DNA of 64,000 nucleotides from Rhynchopus sp. YZ270_cl-10 (GCA_964035575.1 OZ037891.1:372001-436000), one strand, 5' to 3'; shown: positions 11,737-22,658, numbered from the stretch's first letter. Notes: generated by a model not told the origin, from the sequence alone. Program-made: numbers and translations.

Positions 11737-13044
11737 TTCTTTATTGTCGAAAGTTCAGAAGAAGTAGCACTTCGACTGAAACAACGACAAAAAGAACTGA
11801 GTCAATTGAACCCAAAAACTTTTGATTTTAAAAATATGTACACTAACCTCAGCCATACAAAATTGAAAAAAGAACTAAAACAACTGATCAACGATACCTT
11901 TTTATGGGTGGCCGGGAAAAAAAAAACAAACATAGAAGAAATTATTCTTGTAAGGTCTGGGAAAGGAGATAGAAAAAGACCTTTTTTCTTTGAAGAAAAA
12001 AAGAATATCAAAGATGGAGAACAATTTTTTACAAAAGAACAACTTGTAGACATGATTCACTTTGTTTTAGACTTTGCGTATGTGCAAAAACAGGAGTGGT
12101 ATAGACAGACCAAAGGAATTCCTATGGGCTGTACTGCTGCCCCTGATATTGCCAACGCGTTTTGCCTCCAAATTGAAAAGACTTTTATTTTAGATTTAAT
12201 TGCACAAAAAAAGATAGAAGAAGCACAAAAATATCGCCACCTTACGCGCTATATTGATGATTTTCTAACCTTTTCCGGTGAACCACCACCACAAAGCCTA
12301 TACGAAATGGAGTACTGTCAAACATGTGTAGATGAACCTACCGTGTATCTCGGTATTCTTATAAGTATAGAAACATACAATGACGAAGATGATGAAGTGA
12401 AAATACTAAGAATAGGTACACAAGAGAAACAACTTGGTTCTTTTAAACCTATTAAATACTCTGCTGCAAACTCTGCACAACCACTACACATCACCAAAGG
12501 CATTGTAATTGGACAATTAACGAGAAGTACAAGAATAAATAACAACATCGAGGACCTAAAATTTGATATCGCCAACATCATGAAGTACATGCTATTACGA
12601 GGTCATCAAAGAAAATACCTTATACAAGCAGCTAGTAAATTTTTTACTACAACCTATCGTCACTTTAGTGATGTAGGGTATAAACTATACAACTTTACAA
12701 AAAAAAGCATACACCATTATGACCAACAACAAGATGACCTTTTACAAAGAAAAAAAAAAGTTTTTACTAACATTGCACTACGATACCTGAAGAAACAAAA
12801 AACAGACAAAGAACTAAGAGCACTTGTTTTACAAGAACAAAAAAATACCTTTCCAACATTTCCCGTTCAATACACAGAGAATCAAACAACAATAAAAACG
12901 TATAAAAAAGAAGACCTCATTGAAGGAAAATGCCCGGTATGTAACAAAACTAAACTAGGGGACGGAAGAAAAATTACAAAAAAAAATATTGGACGACACA
13001 TGCTTTCGGCACATGGTATCCATGTGTTCGACGCTATTAAATAG
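11737..13044 (+). mobile_element. Penelope-like element reverse transcriptase
   Basis: A long open frame encodes reverse-transcriptase motifs: FDFKNMYTNLSH (motif A region), QTKGIPMGCTAAPDIAN (motif B) and RYIDDFL (motif C, YIDD). This set fits Penelope-like retroelements better than LINE or LTR types. No GIY-YIG nuclease follows; the protein ends with a CCHH finger, CPVCNKTKLGDG and on to HMLSAHGIH, which ends 8 residues before the terminus. Endonuclease-lacking Penelope-like elements are known. Base composition is much richer in A than the neighbouring genes. The frame begins without an obvious ATG, so the 5' part of the element is not defined. The coding part looks whole over this span. 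The AT-rich 3' flank to about 13830 is probably part of the element. Confidence 0.8.
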
Positions 13045-14280
13045 TAGCTAACTATATGTTAGACTACAGCTAGGGCGGCGAGCTACGAAGCCCAGGGAAA
13101 TATCTCACAGCTTTTTACTTTTATTTTAGAGCGTTCAAAAAAAAAAAAAAATAAAAAAAAATAAAAGATTTTATTTGCTTTTCAAAACAAAACAAAAAAA
13201 ACAGGATATTGTCTCGAGAATTACTGGTTATATTGTGGACAATATCAATAAACAAAAAAAAAGAGAACATTGCTTTTTCCCCAAAAAAAACCTGGAAAAA
13301 CAAAGAAGAAGTCAATTTGATAAAACTATAGTCCAAACATCCCGCCTCACCCCCATCCCTCCCATCCCTCCCAACCCGTGTTTGTGTTTCTCTCAATATT
13401 TTAAACCCTTGCTCCTACTGATGAGTTTGCTGCCGCAGGGTTTTTGTCGAGGTGGTCTAGGAGCAGGCAGCTCGAAACCACTAAAACGAGTGTCAGCCCA
13501 GAATCTGTATGTATATGGATAATGCTACATTTAATGGAGAGGTAAAATGTACTGGCTGTATCCATCTCCTTTTTATTGTCAGCCCATATAATCCGTACCA
13601 ACGAGGATAATGCTATTTTTAAGAGGTAAATTTTACTGGCTGTAACCTCACGGACTTTTATTAATGGGTACATGAAACTTTCTTTTCCAAAAAAAAAACA
13701 TAAAAAAACGAGTCACGTCACTATCAGAAACAAACAATCCACATAAAGTAAAAAAAAAAAGTTTGGGTACATTTAGTGCACCCTATTATACCATCTATTC
13801 AGTAGAATAGTTAGTATATGAAACAATTTTTTTCAGACTTCTGTTGCGCCGCAACAGAACTTTATACGGTAGCGGAGCCCCTGTATAGAAAGAGAAAACG
13901 GAACGGAGTGGAAACGTAGTGAGAGGGAAACGATAGTGGGAATGCAACGAGCTTTTTTCACAATGTTTTATTCTCCACAAAATATCACGCGCAGAGAAAC
14001 ACTCGTTTTTTCACACAGCGCGTCCGTTTGTTTGTTTTTCTCAATGACACCTTTTTTCAAAAATTTCCCCGGTATCACATCTGATACTGTCTTTCCATGG
14101 ATACACATGAAAAGGTTCCGTGCAATTCACAGAACTCGATAGGCGATTGAGCGTATCTAAGAACAACCAAAACAAAAGAAAGTACAAGAAGAGAATAAAC
14201 GCAGGAAAATATACAAAGAGAAAAACAAAGAGATTTTGTCAAAGGGACAATAAAATTCACAACCTTCCGTCACCCTTTCA

Positions 14281-14381
14281 CGCTGATCGACACTGATTAT
14301 AACCGGATACGTTTCACGATGGTCTACTGAACACACTTCTCCCTCACTCTCTTCCTTCTTGCAACACATGATGAAAAACAC
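14281..14381. repeat. 101-bp repeat, family F, copy 2
   Basis: Near-identical partner of 9020-9120 (one visible difference). It lies about 420 bp upstream of the next gene. Both copies precede a gene in the same orientation. Confidence 0.9.
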
Positions 14382-14755
14382 GATCCCTTGTCCGCCCAAC
14401 ACGGAGTGGGGTTTACTCCCTCTGTGTGCTGTGGAAGCTAAACGTTATATTCCATGCTTTAGCTGAGAATGCAAGACTTTGGTTTGCCGTCTTTTGTGAC
14501 AACCCACTCTTAACTGCGTGCACACAGCACGACATGCATGCTGCACGGATCAGGGGTGGGCAGAGAACACAACACATAAGGGCCATATTCGCAAGAATTA
14601 CCCTCACTAGCCATCCACCACAACACCCCATCCACACACCACCCCCAACCCAACACCCCACAGGACCCCCCCACCCCACCCCCCTCCCCACACACAACCT
14701 TCACACAATAGATTAGAATACCCCCCACCCACCCACCCTCTCTCCCCCCCTTCCT

Positions 14756-14790
14756 AGGCAGAGGCTTAGGATCATCTCACGTTTATTTGG
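14756..14790 (+). repeat. Family A repeat fragment at a gene 5' end
   Basis: AGAGGCTTAGGATCATCTCA directly follows the AG at 14756-14757 that would be the acceptor of the next gene, so the repeat core would lie in its 5' UTR. Confidence 0.7.
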
Positions 14791-14798
14791 TGTTTCTG

Positions 14799-15398
14799 AT
14801 GGACGATAGTAGTGAAAGCATCAACGTGCTTTGGGCACCTGTGAAGGATAAGAAATGTTCACGTCCGTTGGGGGCCTTGGAAGCAGATGTGGAGTGTTGT
14901 GCCTTGACGTATGCTGACTATTTGAGTAGCAGTGGAGAGGAGGACTCACGACCTTCGGGGAAAAAGAAGAGGACGATACGGGATGTGAGCAGTCCAGACC
15001 AGATGGCTTCATTCGATTTGACAAGATTGTTGCATGGGTTGGACCAATGTTTGAACCGTCCATTAAATGAACCGGCACCAAGCGAACCTACCCCGGCACC
15101 CACCCTAGACAACACCGAGGTCCGATCCCAGGGTCGCCATGTGTACAAAAAACGAAAAACTGCAACCGGCAGCTTCATCGGTGCGGTCGACTCAGCAGAG
15201 TGCGGCCCCTCCCCAGCACCACCCACAGCCAAACCCCGCGAGTCAGTCAGCGCGCATCCTCCTCCACTCCTCTTCACCCCAGTGGTGCAAAGGTCCAGAA
15301 GATTAGGGCGCTATTCCAGCGACTCCATGATTATGTCCCCAACACCACCCACACCGTCCATACTGCATTCTCCTTTATTCCCAGAATCGCCCGATTGA
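14799..15398 (+). CDS. Unrecognised 199-residue protein
   Basis: Single exon from the first in-frame ATG (MDDSSESINVLWAPVKDKK) to TGA. The protein is polar, rich in serine and proline, with a basic stretch (GKKKRTIRDVSS; VYKKRKTATGS) that could act as a nuclear signal, and proline-rich SP/TP sites near the C-terminus (MSPTPPTPSILHSP). No domain is recognised. Codon use and GC content resemble the surrounding host genes rather than the AT-rich retroelement upstream, and a pyrimidine-AG lies 42 nt before the ATG. A phospho-regulated nuclear protein would fit but is a guess. Confidence 0.65.
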   Translation: MDDSSESINVLWAPVKDKKCSRPLGALEADVECCALTYADYLSSSGEEDSRPSGKKKRTIRDVSSPDQMASFDLTRLLHGLDQCLNRPLNEPAPSEPTPAPTLDNTEVRSQGRHVYKKRKTATGSFIGAVDSAECGPSPAPPTAKPRESVSAHPPPLLFTPVVQRSRRLGRYSSDSMIMSPTPPTPSILHSPLFPESPD

Positions 15399-15739
15399 AG
15401 GATGCAAGAAAATAAAATAAAAAAGGAAGGGGTTTATGGTTTCAGATTGAAACCCCCCCGTATGGGTACTTTTAAAAAGAACGGTGACTAAAGCATGAGA
15501 GGCTTAGGTTAATCTTACAAATCTCCCCCTTTTTTTTTCTGTTTTTTTTCTTTGGTTTTCCACCTCCCTCCCAGCCCCCCCCTGTATTTTTGAATGTGCC
15601 CAGAGGCACATTCATCTTTTCAAGCAGTCTTTCCAGTTTTCCTCCTTCTTTTCTTTTCTCTCTTCCAAATCGGAATCTGAACCCTCTCCAACCCCTATTA
15701 GAATTTTTCTTTTCTTTTCTTTTTTGAACCCCCTTGAGT
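15399..15739. other. Intergenic with family A copy
   Basis: Contains a family A repeat at 15482-15540, a T/C-rich run, and GAGGCACATTCATCTTTTC near 15603, a motif repeated at 56160. No gene is seen. Confidence 0.6.
15482..15540 (+). repeat. Family A repeat
   Basis: GGTGACTAAAGCATGAGAGG followed by CTTAGGTTAATCTTAC and a C/T-rich tail. Confidence 0.8.
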
Positions 15740-17325
15740 CAGGGCTATCGGTAAGAGATATGAAATATGATCGCCTTTTTTCGGAAAAATTTTTTTTTTT
15801 TTTTTTTTTACCAGGCCACATATGAACAGAGATGCCCCGCCAACGTGCGGACCGAAAGCTCGGAATGGGTCTACCGGGCCACATATGAGGGGAGATGCCC
15901 CGCCAACGTACCGGACCGAAAGCTCGGAATGGGTTTTTGCCGCTGTACACTGTAGTATACTACCTGAACTGAGTATGTGTATATGTCCGAGCCTCGACCA
16001 ACACGGACATATGCACGGGGGGGCGTAGGTATTTGGTGTTGTTCATTTACCACTTTCCGCAATCAATCCGGAAATGCAATTGGGCTCAATTTCGGGTAGT
16101 TGAGGATGACGACAAAAGTGGGCGTACCCCCTTGTTTAAAGTTTAATGTACACCTTCAAAATTTGTTCCGCTCGCTACGCTCGCGGAGGTACACCTTTAA
16201 ATATTTTCCCGCTCGCTTCGCTCGCGGCGGTACACCTTCAAAAAATTTTCCGCTCGCTACGCTCGCGGAGGTACACCTTAAACTTTAAATTTTTGTTAAC
16301 CCCTTAGACCCCAAGCCGTTTTTTGGACCCACTCAGAGATTACGCTCCACGTGTGGAACGTATGGAAATCCATACGTGAATTGTTTTTGAAAAGGTGGAA
16401 TCCATACGTGTCCATACGTAGGTAATTTGGGTTTTGGATTGGGGCTGGGGTGGGGTAGGTGAGGGTGAGGGGTGGGGCTCCGCCCCCGCCTCTCACCTAC
16501 CCCCCTACAGAATTCTATTTGTAGGAGACAATTTTCTATTTTACCGGAAAAGGAGCATGCAGCATGGCGAAAGAAAAAAAGTAGCGTACCGTGCGCCTGC
16601 GGCGCTAGATTGCAGTACACCCTTCCCGTGACATAGTAGACAATTTTAATCGCAATTTTTAGAAATGTTGCGTACCGTGGCTTCGCCAGAAACTTTCGTT
16701 TTATCAAAATATGGAAGTAATATTTACGGAACTAGACCATAGTTACCAACGAAAGTGACATTTTATGTAAAGATTTTTAAGAAATGTTGCGTACCGTGGC
16801 TTCGTCAGTGCCATGACTGATGATTTCTCCAGTTCTTCGAACTTTCACAACCCTTCTCAACCAAAGCGCGCGCGAAGCGAATTGTTTTTGCTTAGAATTG
16901 TACGTGTTGAAAATCCATACGTACTTTTTTATTTTTGGGGGAGCTGCGTAATCCCTGGACCCACTTTTGAGTTTTGGTTTTTGGGACTTTCCGACCGGTA
17001 AAGGGACCCCAGATGCAAATTTTTGATCGTACCTGGCTGCAATTGAAAGATTTTGAACACGGCTTTCAATTCCATTTAAGTACCTATCCCCCCCGTGGAT
17101 ATGTCCGGACCCATTTTTGATGTGTATATGCCCGGCACTTTCCTGAAAATTTTCCGGACATATCCACATATGAGGGGAGATGCCCCGCCAACGTGCGGGG
17201 CCGAAAGCTCGGAATGGGTTTTTGCCCGTAAACTCGTGTTTTTTTTTTTTTTTTTGAAATATGATTTTGAAATATGAAATATGATATATGATGCCCCCCA
17301 AAACCCCTTCTTACCGATAGCCCTG
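15740..17325. mobile_element. 1.6-kb non-autonomous TIR DNA transposon
   Basis: CAGGGCTATCGGTAAG at 15740-15755 is exactly inverted as CTTACCGATAGCCCTG at 17310-17325. The element is flanked by the 9-bp direct repeat CCCTTGAGT at 15731-15739 and 17326-17334. A 9-bp target duplication fits Mutator-like elements; the CAGGG terminus is also seen in hAT elements, which usually make 8 bp. No transposase frame is present. The interior has its own repeats: CACATATGAG-GGAGATGCCCC-type units at about 15818, 15886 and 17165; three CGCTCGCTACGCTCGCGG units at 16165-16275; and a duplicated GTTGCGTACCGTGGCTTCG at about 16668 and 16787. Confidence 0.85.
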
Positions 17326-17361
17326 CCCTTGAGTGATATCTTTGAGTAGGATTTTTTTTTG

Positions 17362-17418
17362 AAAGGTGACTCATCACGAGAGGCTTAGGATCATCTTATA
17401 AACGTTTCCTTTTTTTTA
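17362..17418 (+). repeat. Family A repeat
   Basis: AAGGTGACTCATCACGAGAG then GCTTAGGATCATCTTATAAA and a T-rich tail; one of the fullest copies. Confidence 0.85.
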
Positions 17419-18041
17419 TGGGAGTATCTTGGGTTTGTAATTAAACCTCGTACAATCTCACCCTCTGGAATTTGGCGTTTTGGAGGGAAGAGATGGCGTG
17501 AGTGGTGGGGGGGAGGGAGGGAGGGATGGGACAGGAAACAATCAACAAACGCGTTTTTTTTCCCCCCGAAGAGAAAAAATGCGTACTAAAAAAAAAACAG
17601 TGTAGTGGAAAATCGATCGATTATTTAGTGGCATAAAATCTGTGCACTGAAACTTATAAACATTGCGAGGCAGTCTTTTGGCCAGATGATTAGTATTTTT
17701 CCGCCCGCAACACTGAAAGAGTACGTACTCGGGTGACCCTGTGTTATATATATTTTTTTAAAAAAGATGTGTCTTTCACTCAGAGACAGTGCATCTTTCC
17801 AATTGGTCTCGGTGATGCGAGCATACGTAATGAGATTTCACTTTTGCAATACATAGACCAGCGATAGAGAGGTGAAACTCTTTAGCAACGAAGACGCAAC
17901 ATTCTGCGAAAAAACGTGTACCAAGAATATCCTTATGGAATGACCAGATTTTTTCTCCTTTTTGGTTGGGTATCTGACATTACCCCCAGACAAAAAAAAA
18001 CGCTGTGCAATTATACATAGCTGCTGTGCGATAACGATTGT

Positions 18042-18091
18042 GATCGAGGTGACCAAGCAGAGAGGCTTCGGGTCATCTTCTAAACTTTTCT
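18042..18091 (+). repeat. Family A repeat abutting family C
   Basis: GATCGAGGTGACCAAGCAGA then GAGGCTTCGGGTCATCTTC. It runs directly into a family C copy, so the two families can occur as a composite. Confidence 0.8.
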
Positions 18092-18188
18092 GCATGGTTG
18101 GGGGGGGTCCACCCCGGTACACCCAGGTCATGTATCCAGGATATACTGTCAACGAGCGGGCTGTTGTGTTTCAAGTCAACCTCTCTTT
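18092..18188 (+). repeat. Family C repeat, copy 1
   Basis: GTCCACCCCGGTACACCCAG, GTATCCAGGATATACTGTC and GTGTTTCAAGTCAACCTC. It matches copies at 25889 and 60335 in order and spacing. Confidence 0.7.
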
Positions 18189-18344
18189 GTTAGCTTCGAT
18201 GCTGTCTATGCGAACAGCATGTACATACACATTTCCATCTTTTCTCTTGCGCGTGATTTTTTTTTTGCTTCTTTTTTCAAGTTTTCAAAAAAGAAACACA
18301 CTTTTTCTTAATTCCAACCCCAAAAAGAATATTCGGCAATAGCA

Positions 18345-18410
18345 ATTGTGATAAAGATTGGCCAAGCGAGGCTTAGATAGAGGTACAAATCCTTCATTTT
18401 TTTTTTTTTT
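18345..18410 (+). repeat. Family A repeat, diverged
   Basis: ATTGTGATAAAGATTGGCCA then AGCGAGGCTTAG and a T-run; the sequence upstream of the core matches the copy at 18042. Confidence 0.6.
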
Positions 18411-18438
18411 AAATCCCGTATGGGAGGAGGGAAAGCAA

Positions 18439-18512
18439 GGGTACATTTGTCGCACCCTCTTTGCTTTCTTTTCGTTTCGTTTAAGAAAAGAAAGTATATG
18501 AAATAATAAAAG
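18439..18512 (+). repeat. Family H repeat
   Basis: GGGTACATTTGTCGCACCCT, then a TTTCTTTTCG/AAGAAAAGAAA hairpin and GTATATGAAATAATA. Related sequence lies at 42002-42046 and, weakly, at 13763-13830. Confidence 0.6.
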
Positions 18513-18632
18513 CCCGTATGGGGAGAAGTTATGTGTGTCGCTGGAAGCGATCAATGAATCACATGTTCATGTTTTTCTCCCCGCCCCCATTTTCAAGTAG
18601 GGAAGGAGGTCGGGTTGGGATTGCAGGATATT

Positions 18633-18692
18633 TCAAGGTGACTAAGCACTAAAGGCTTAGGGTCATCTTGCAAACTTTTCTTTTTTTTTTTG
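18633..18692 (+). repeat. Family A repeat
   Basis: CAAGGTGACTAAGCACTAAA then GGCTTAGGGTCATCTTGCAA, followed by ACTTTTC and a 10-base T-run. Near-consensus. Confidence 0.85.
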
Positions 18693-18750
18693 GGGATAGT
18701 GATTTGTCGGATGTGCAAAAAACAAAAACAAAAAATAACCTCCCACGTGG

Positions 18751-18840
18751 TAGGGCATATCCTCTCGCGTGTCTACACTAATTCCATTTCAAATGTAAAA
18801 ATTGTGGAGCTCCATCCTCGGGTGTCTACACTAATACCAA
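18751..18840 (-). repeat. Family E repeat, two partial units
   Basis: GTGTCTACACTAATTCC and GTGTCTACACTAATACC, the reverse of TTAGTGTAGACACC at 29783. Family E, unlike family A, occurs on both strands. Confidence 0.65.
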
Positions 18841-19312
18841 ATTTTCAGAAGAAAAAAACCCGAAAGAAAAAAAAAACAAAAATAACGATTTTTTAGCTTA
18901 CTCAAAATGAATTACGAAGACCCAATTCTGACACTTTTTGGGGAAAGCTTATGGCCTGTTTTTTTTTTAAAAAGAAACGAAAAGAAAAAGCCCCTCTTTT
19001 TAATAAAAAATATTTTTAGACGTCATTCCTTGTCCACCACACACACGCTTTTCGTGCGGTGCAAAACATTACTAAAAAAAAATTGTTAGGTATAGCACAT
19101 CCTCGCCTACACTAAACAATTCTTTTTCATAATAACACACCTCCTATTTTCAATAAGAGCGTGGGGGAGGACAAAATGTATGAACAAAAAAAGGACAACA
19201 ATATTTTTTTCTCCCTCTCCTTCCCCTTCCCCCCTTCTCTCCAATCAACTCCCTTTAGAATATTTACTTTCTCTTTTATTGTTTTTCCTTCTTCAATGCA
19301 ATGTGCAGTTAT

Positions 19313-19996
19313 ATGGAGATCCCACGGATTTCGGTTTTATCCCGCCCACCTCGTCTCCCGGTAAGCGGGAGGGCTGGGGAGACAGCGTCGTTTGACCGAA
19401 AGAAAATGCTGCCACGGGACAAACGGTTTATCGTTGTGGGCACGTCTGAGCGTGAGGCCTCTGCTTTCATTACTACCAACCAGCTGCACTATGAAATGCC
19501 TATGGCAATGGAGTGGCAGCGTAAGGCAAAGGAACGCGAGGCACGTAACCGCCCCTCAGCGTCCGCAGCATCAGCAAGCGTGCGTCCAGCCCCTGCCAGC
19601 ACTGTGGTTGACAATGACATATCTGTGGTCACCACCTCCTCCAAGGTTAACCTTCTTGATGGAATCCCAGACGCATCTTCCGTCGCGAGCTTAGAAAGAG
19701 AAGCAACAAAGACCACCCCTTTCGCCGCACAACGCGCAGTGGAGGTGGTACCGATTAACCCTAAGTTGGAAGGAGCAATTCAACGGATGTGCGCGCAACG
19801 GCAGGCGAGTAGTGTGCCGTGTTCGTATGGACCAAGTGTTCCTGTGCCACCAGGGGGTAGACCGGTAGGTACGCGAAAGAAACAGAAAACATCGCACACC
19901 CCGCTCTTTGTCTGGAAATTAAAACACTTTGTGGCGGAAAGAAGGTGGAAGTCGGGGAAAGGGGAAAAGGAGCTGCAGTTGGATTCGTTGATGTAG
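19313..19996 (+). CDS. Unrecognised basic protein
   Basis: The frame is open from an ATG at 19313 just after a pyrimidine-AG (19307-19308), giving 227 residues; a second ATG at 19406 would give 196 (MLPRDKRFIVVGTSEREASA). The protein has a charged N-terminal segment with EWQRKAKEREARNRP, an alanine/serine-rich linker and a basic C-terminus (RRWKSGKGEKELQLDSLM). No domain is recognised. A GTAAG at 19362 could be a donor, but it does not match the GTATG used elsewhere, so I prefer a single exon. The start is uncertain between the two ATGs; composition is like the other host genes. Confidence 0.6.
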   Translation: MEIPRISVLSRPPRLPVSGRAGETASFDRKKMLPRDKRFIVVGTSEREASAFITTNQLHYEMPMAMEWQRKAKEREARNRPSASAASASVRPAPASTVVDNDISVVTTSSKVNLLDGIPDASSVASLEREATKTTPFAAQRAVEVVPINPKLEGAIQRMCAQRQASSVPCSYGPSVPVPPGGRPVGTRKKQKTSHTPLFVWKLKHFVAERRWKSGKGEKELQLDSLM

Positions 19997-20522
19997 AGCA
20001 AAGGGGGTGGGTTGTGGTCGGAACCAGACAGCAAAAGTACAGGGAATTTACCCAGAGAAGAATTTGCCCCACCTCTTTGGTGTCGATAACAGTTTCTTTT
20101 TATGGGGAAAAAGACGGGAACATTTTTTTTGTTGATCCCTATACCCTATGCTTTCAATTTATTGAATGCGTGTGTTGAAATACTTTATGGGAATATTGTT
20201 TAAAGCTCCTCTTTTTAGAATGACTAAGCGAGGCTTAGGTTTATCAGTTTTTTTTTTACCTTTCTTCCTTTTTAGAAAGGGGGATTTCCATCCCCCCTAT
20301 TTTCTATAGTGTTAACAGATGCCTCCCCCCCACCTCGGTCGCACATCAAACCCACTTTAAGACAAAAAACCTCACTCTCACTCACACCTCTGGTGGGAGC
20401 GGGCAGGCGCACTTCGTCACGCGCCTGTAAGCTGCCGTGATTGATTAAAAACCCAATCTCTCTTCCAAACCCCTTCTCTCGGAGGTAGAGACCCTTAAAA
20501 AAACAGACATTTCCCCCCCAAA
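19997..20522. other. Intergenic with family A copy
   Basis: Holds a family A copy at 20216-20259 and C/T-rich DNA before the next start, including candidate acceptors at about 20483 and 20505. No gene is seen. Confidence 0.6.
20216..20259 (+). repeat. Family A repeat, short
   Basis: AGAATGACTAAGCGAGGCTT then AGGTTTATCAG and a T-run; the loop between the two arms is missing. Confidence 0.7.
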
Positions 20523-22419
20523 ATGATTGGTACATTTTTTTTGTTGGGGTGCTTACTGGGGGTGGAGGGGGCGAAGAGAACTTGGGACCCTGTCTTCACG
20601 TACCACTACACCGTGAAGATCGGCGGGGCTGTTGCAGGAACGATGCGCATCCGGCACTCCGTTGACAAAGAGGATTCCGACGTCTTCCGCACTGTTGAAT
20701 CCATGAACGCCACGGTGGACCGGGGCAGCGATGTTGTCAAGATGAGCTTCATCTCTGAGACCATTGAACGCTCTGACGGCACCGTCCTGCAATCTGGCTA
20801 CAACCAGAAGATGGCACAGACCAGAGTCAAGGTGATGTACGTCTACCCCGATGACCACCTCGCATCAGACGCCACCATCTCTGTTACCTCCACACAAAAC
20901 GGCCAGGTCACGAAATCGAGTGTCCCCCTCAACGAGCCTGCCAAAGGGAAGATCCACATGCTCCGTGCACTGCGCGCTGGGTATCAGAACAGCAACACAC
21001 CAGGGGACACCCTGCGCTACCATTTGGTCAAACCCGAAGCAGGGCCTCTCAACGCTGCCGTCACAGCGACCCTTCAGAGCGTTGAAACCGAATCGGTCCT
21101 GGGTCTCGACACTGCTGAGGTGGAGCTCAGCAAATGGGAGTGTCTAGTCGAGAACGTCGACCTGACCAGTAGAGAGTGGTACTCCATGGGGGCAGACCGC
21201 CAGGGGATTGCAGGAGTGGCCATGGTGTATTACGAAGTGGACTCCGCAATGGGCAAGCTGGTTGCCGAGCTTGACACGGAGGGGGGTGCTGACGAGAAAT
21301 TCAAGACAGAGGAAAACCGGCCAGAATTGGTCCACTCTGCGTACGTCCCTTTAGACAGACCGTACTCTGAGATGTGGAAGGCGGAGGGAAGAATTTCGTA
21401 TCGGGTGACGACAAAGAAAGGGACGTCTGCCCCGAACATTCCTTCTGCAGGGTACCAACGTGTTATCGATGATGGTCTTGCGAAGATTGTTGTCGTGGAT
21501 ATGGGGAGGCCCACGGAGAAGTTGGGGGATGAGGAAGTGGCGCATTTCTTGCAGAACAGTGCGATGGTGGATGGGTCGGATGAGGTTATTCGGGAGATTG
21601 CGGGGCGGGCGAAACAGGCGGCTATTGCGAAGGGTGCCGATCCAATGGATGTGTACAAGCTGGCAGAAGCTGCGTGGATGGCTGCAAAGCAGACCGTCAG
21701 CAACTCTAACCTTGCCACAGGCTTTGCAACCGCCTCCGAAACAGCACGCACCCGCACCGGAGACTGCTCTGAATACGCAGTGCTCCTTGCTGCCCTGCTC
21801 CGTGCGCTTGGCATCCCCTCCCGTACCGCCTCGGGGCTCGTCTACCTTCACACCGAGAACGGCGGCAACTTCGGCTGGCATATGTGGTCGCAAGCACTGC
21901 TCCCTAAAGGGGACGGTTCGGAAGATCTGGTCTGGAGGGATATGGATGCAACGTTGTTCGCGCCCTTCACGTATGTTTCCTTTTTGGTGATTTTTTTTTT
22001 TGATTTTTTTTTTTAAACGAATGAAATTGTGTCATAAAAATGGTTTGGAATGCCTGATTATGAGTCAAAACGATCAAACCTTTTATACCCTTATTCATCA
22101 GCCCTTCGGGCGACTTTGTTTTTACCGAAACCAGCCTTTCGGACAGAGGTGATTTCAATATAACATTTTTTTTTAAACCCTGAACACTCTGGTTCTTAAC
22201 CCTCAGAGTGTTCAATCGTCCCAGAGTCGTTTGTACTTATCAGTCTTCACCTTTAGCTTTCTCAATTATGTATTCAAATTATCATACAGCCTGGGTCACA
22301 TCCTTCTTGGAACATGCGCAATGTCAGACGCAGAGGCACACATGTCAGAGCTACGTCTGGTCAACCTGATTGGCAACCTCAATGTCGAGGTGATATTGGA
22401 CCAAGAGGAGGATCTCTAG
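20523..22419 (+). CDS. Secreted transglutaminase-like protein
   Basis: Exons 20523-21970 and 22290-22419 (donor GTATGT, acceptor ATACAG) give 525 residues. The N-terminus MIGTFFLLGCLLGVEG is a likely signal peptide. The C-terminal half is a transglutaminase-like core: Cys415 in RTGDCSEYAVLLAALLRALG, His453 in GWHMWSQAL and Asp473 in WRDMDATLF, spaced as the family's catalytic triad. Splicing continues APFT into LGHILLGTCAMSDAEAH, as expected for this fold. Such proteins are cysteine peptidases, amidases or cross-linkers; the substrate is unknown, and about 400 N-terminal residues form an unidentified, probably beta-rich, domain. The product likely acts in the secretory pathway or outside the cell. 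The intron carries a hairpin-like repeat also present near 868. Confidence 0.85.
22102..22151. repeat. Intronic copy of a hairpin-like repeat
   Basis: CCTTCGGGCGACTTTG and CTTTCGGACAG parallel CCTTCGGGCGACTTTG and CCTCGGACAG at 868-908. Confidence 0.6.
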
Positions 22420-22658
22420 ACTATTTTAGTTTCATCCAAGCGGGGCAGAAGAAATGGGGAAATGGGGGGAAAAAAACGAGAATCGTCCACGCGACTCTCT
22501 CACACACGACACAATACAAAAAAATTGCAACCTTTTCACTCTGGCTACCCCACCCCACCTTCTTTGTCGAACATACGACGCAAGAAACTTTCCTCCTTCC
22601 CCCTTCCTCCTTCCCTACATTTCTTCCAGCCAAACAAAAAAAAACAAAAACACCTCTT

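Larger units (their letters stand above)
13045..14798. other. Intergenic, AT-rich then pyrimidine-rich
   Basis: The spacer contains a duplicated block (GATAATGCT to TTTTACTGGCTGTA) at about 13518-13565 and 13605-13650, a family-H-like sequence at 13763-13830, the second family F copy at 14281-14381 and a C-rich run at 14600-14755. A pyrimidine-AG at 14756-14757 precedes the next gene. Confidence 0.55.
17326..19312. other. Intergenic, dense short repeats
   Basis: About 2 kb with no gene. It holds family A copies at 17362, 18042, 18345 and 18633, a family C copy at 18092, a family H copy at 18439, family E in the minus orientation at 18751-18840 with a fragment near 19090, and pyrimidine-rich DNA leading to an AG at 19307-19308. 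Confidence 0.65.

Noticed and set aside
14413-14728. Long frames on both strands in C-rich DNA
   Set aside because: Low-complexity proline/glycine translations of a C-rich tract.
19362-19375. GTAAG donor at the start of the 19313 gene
   Set aside because: All firm donors here are GTATG or GTATT, and the frame continues without splicing.
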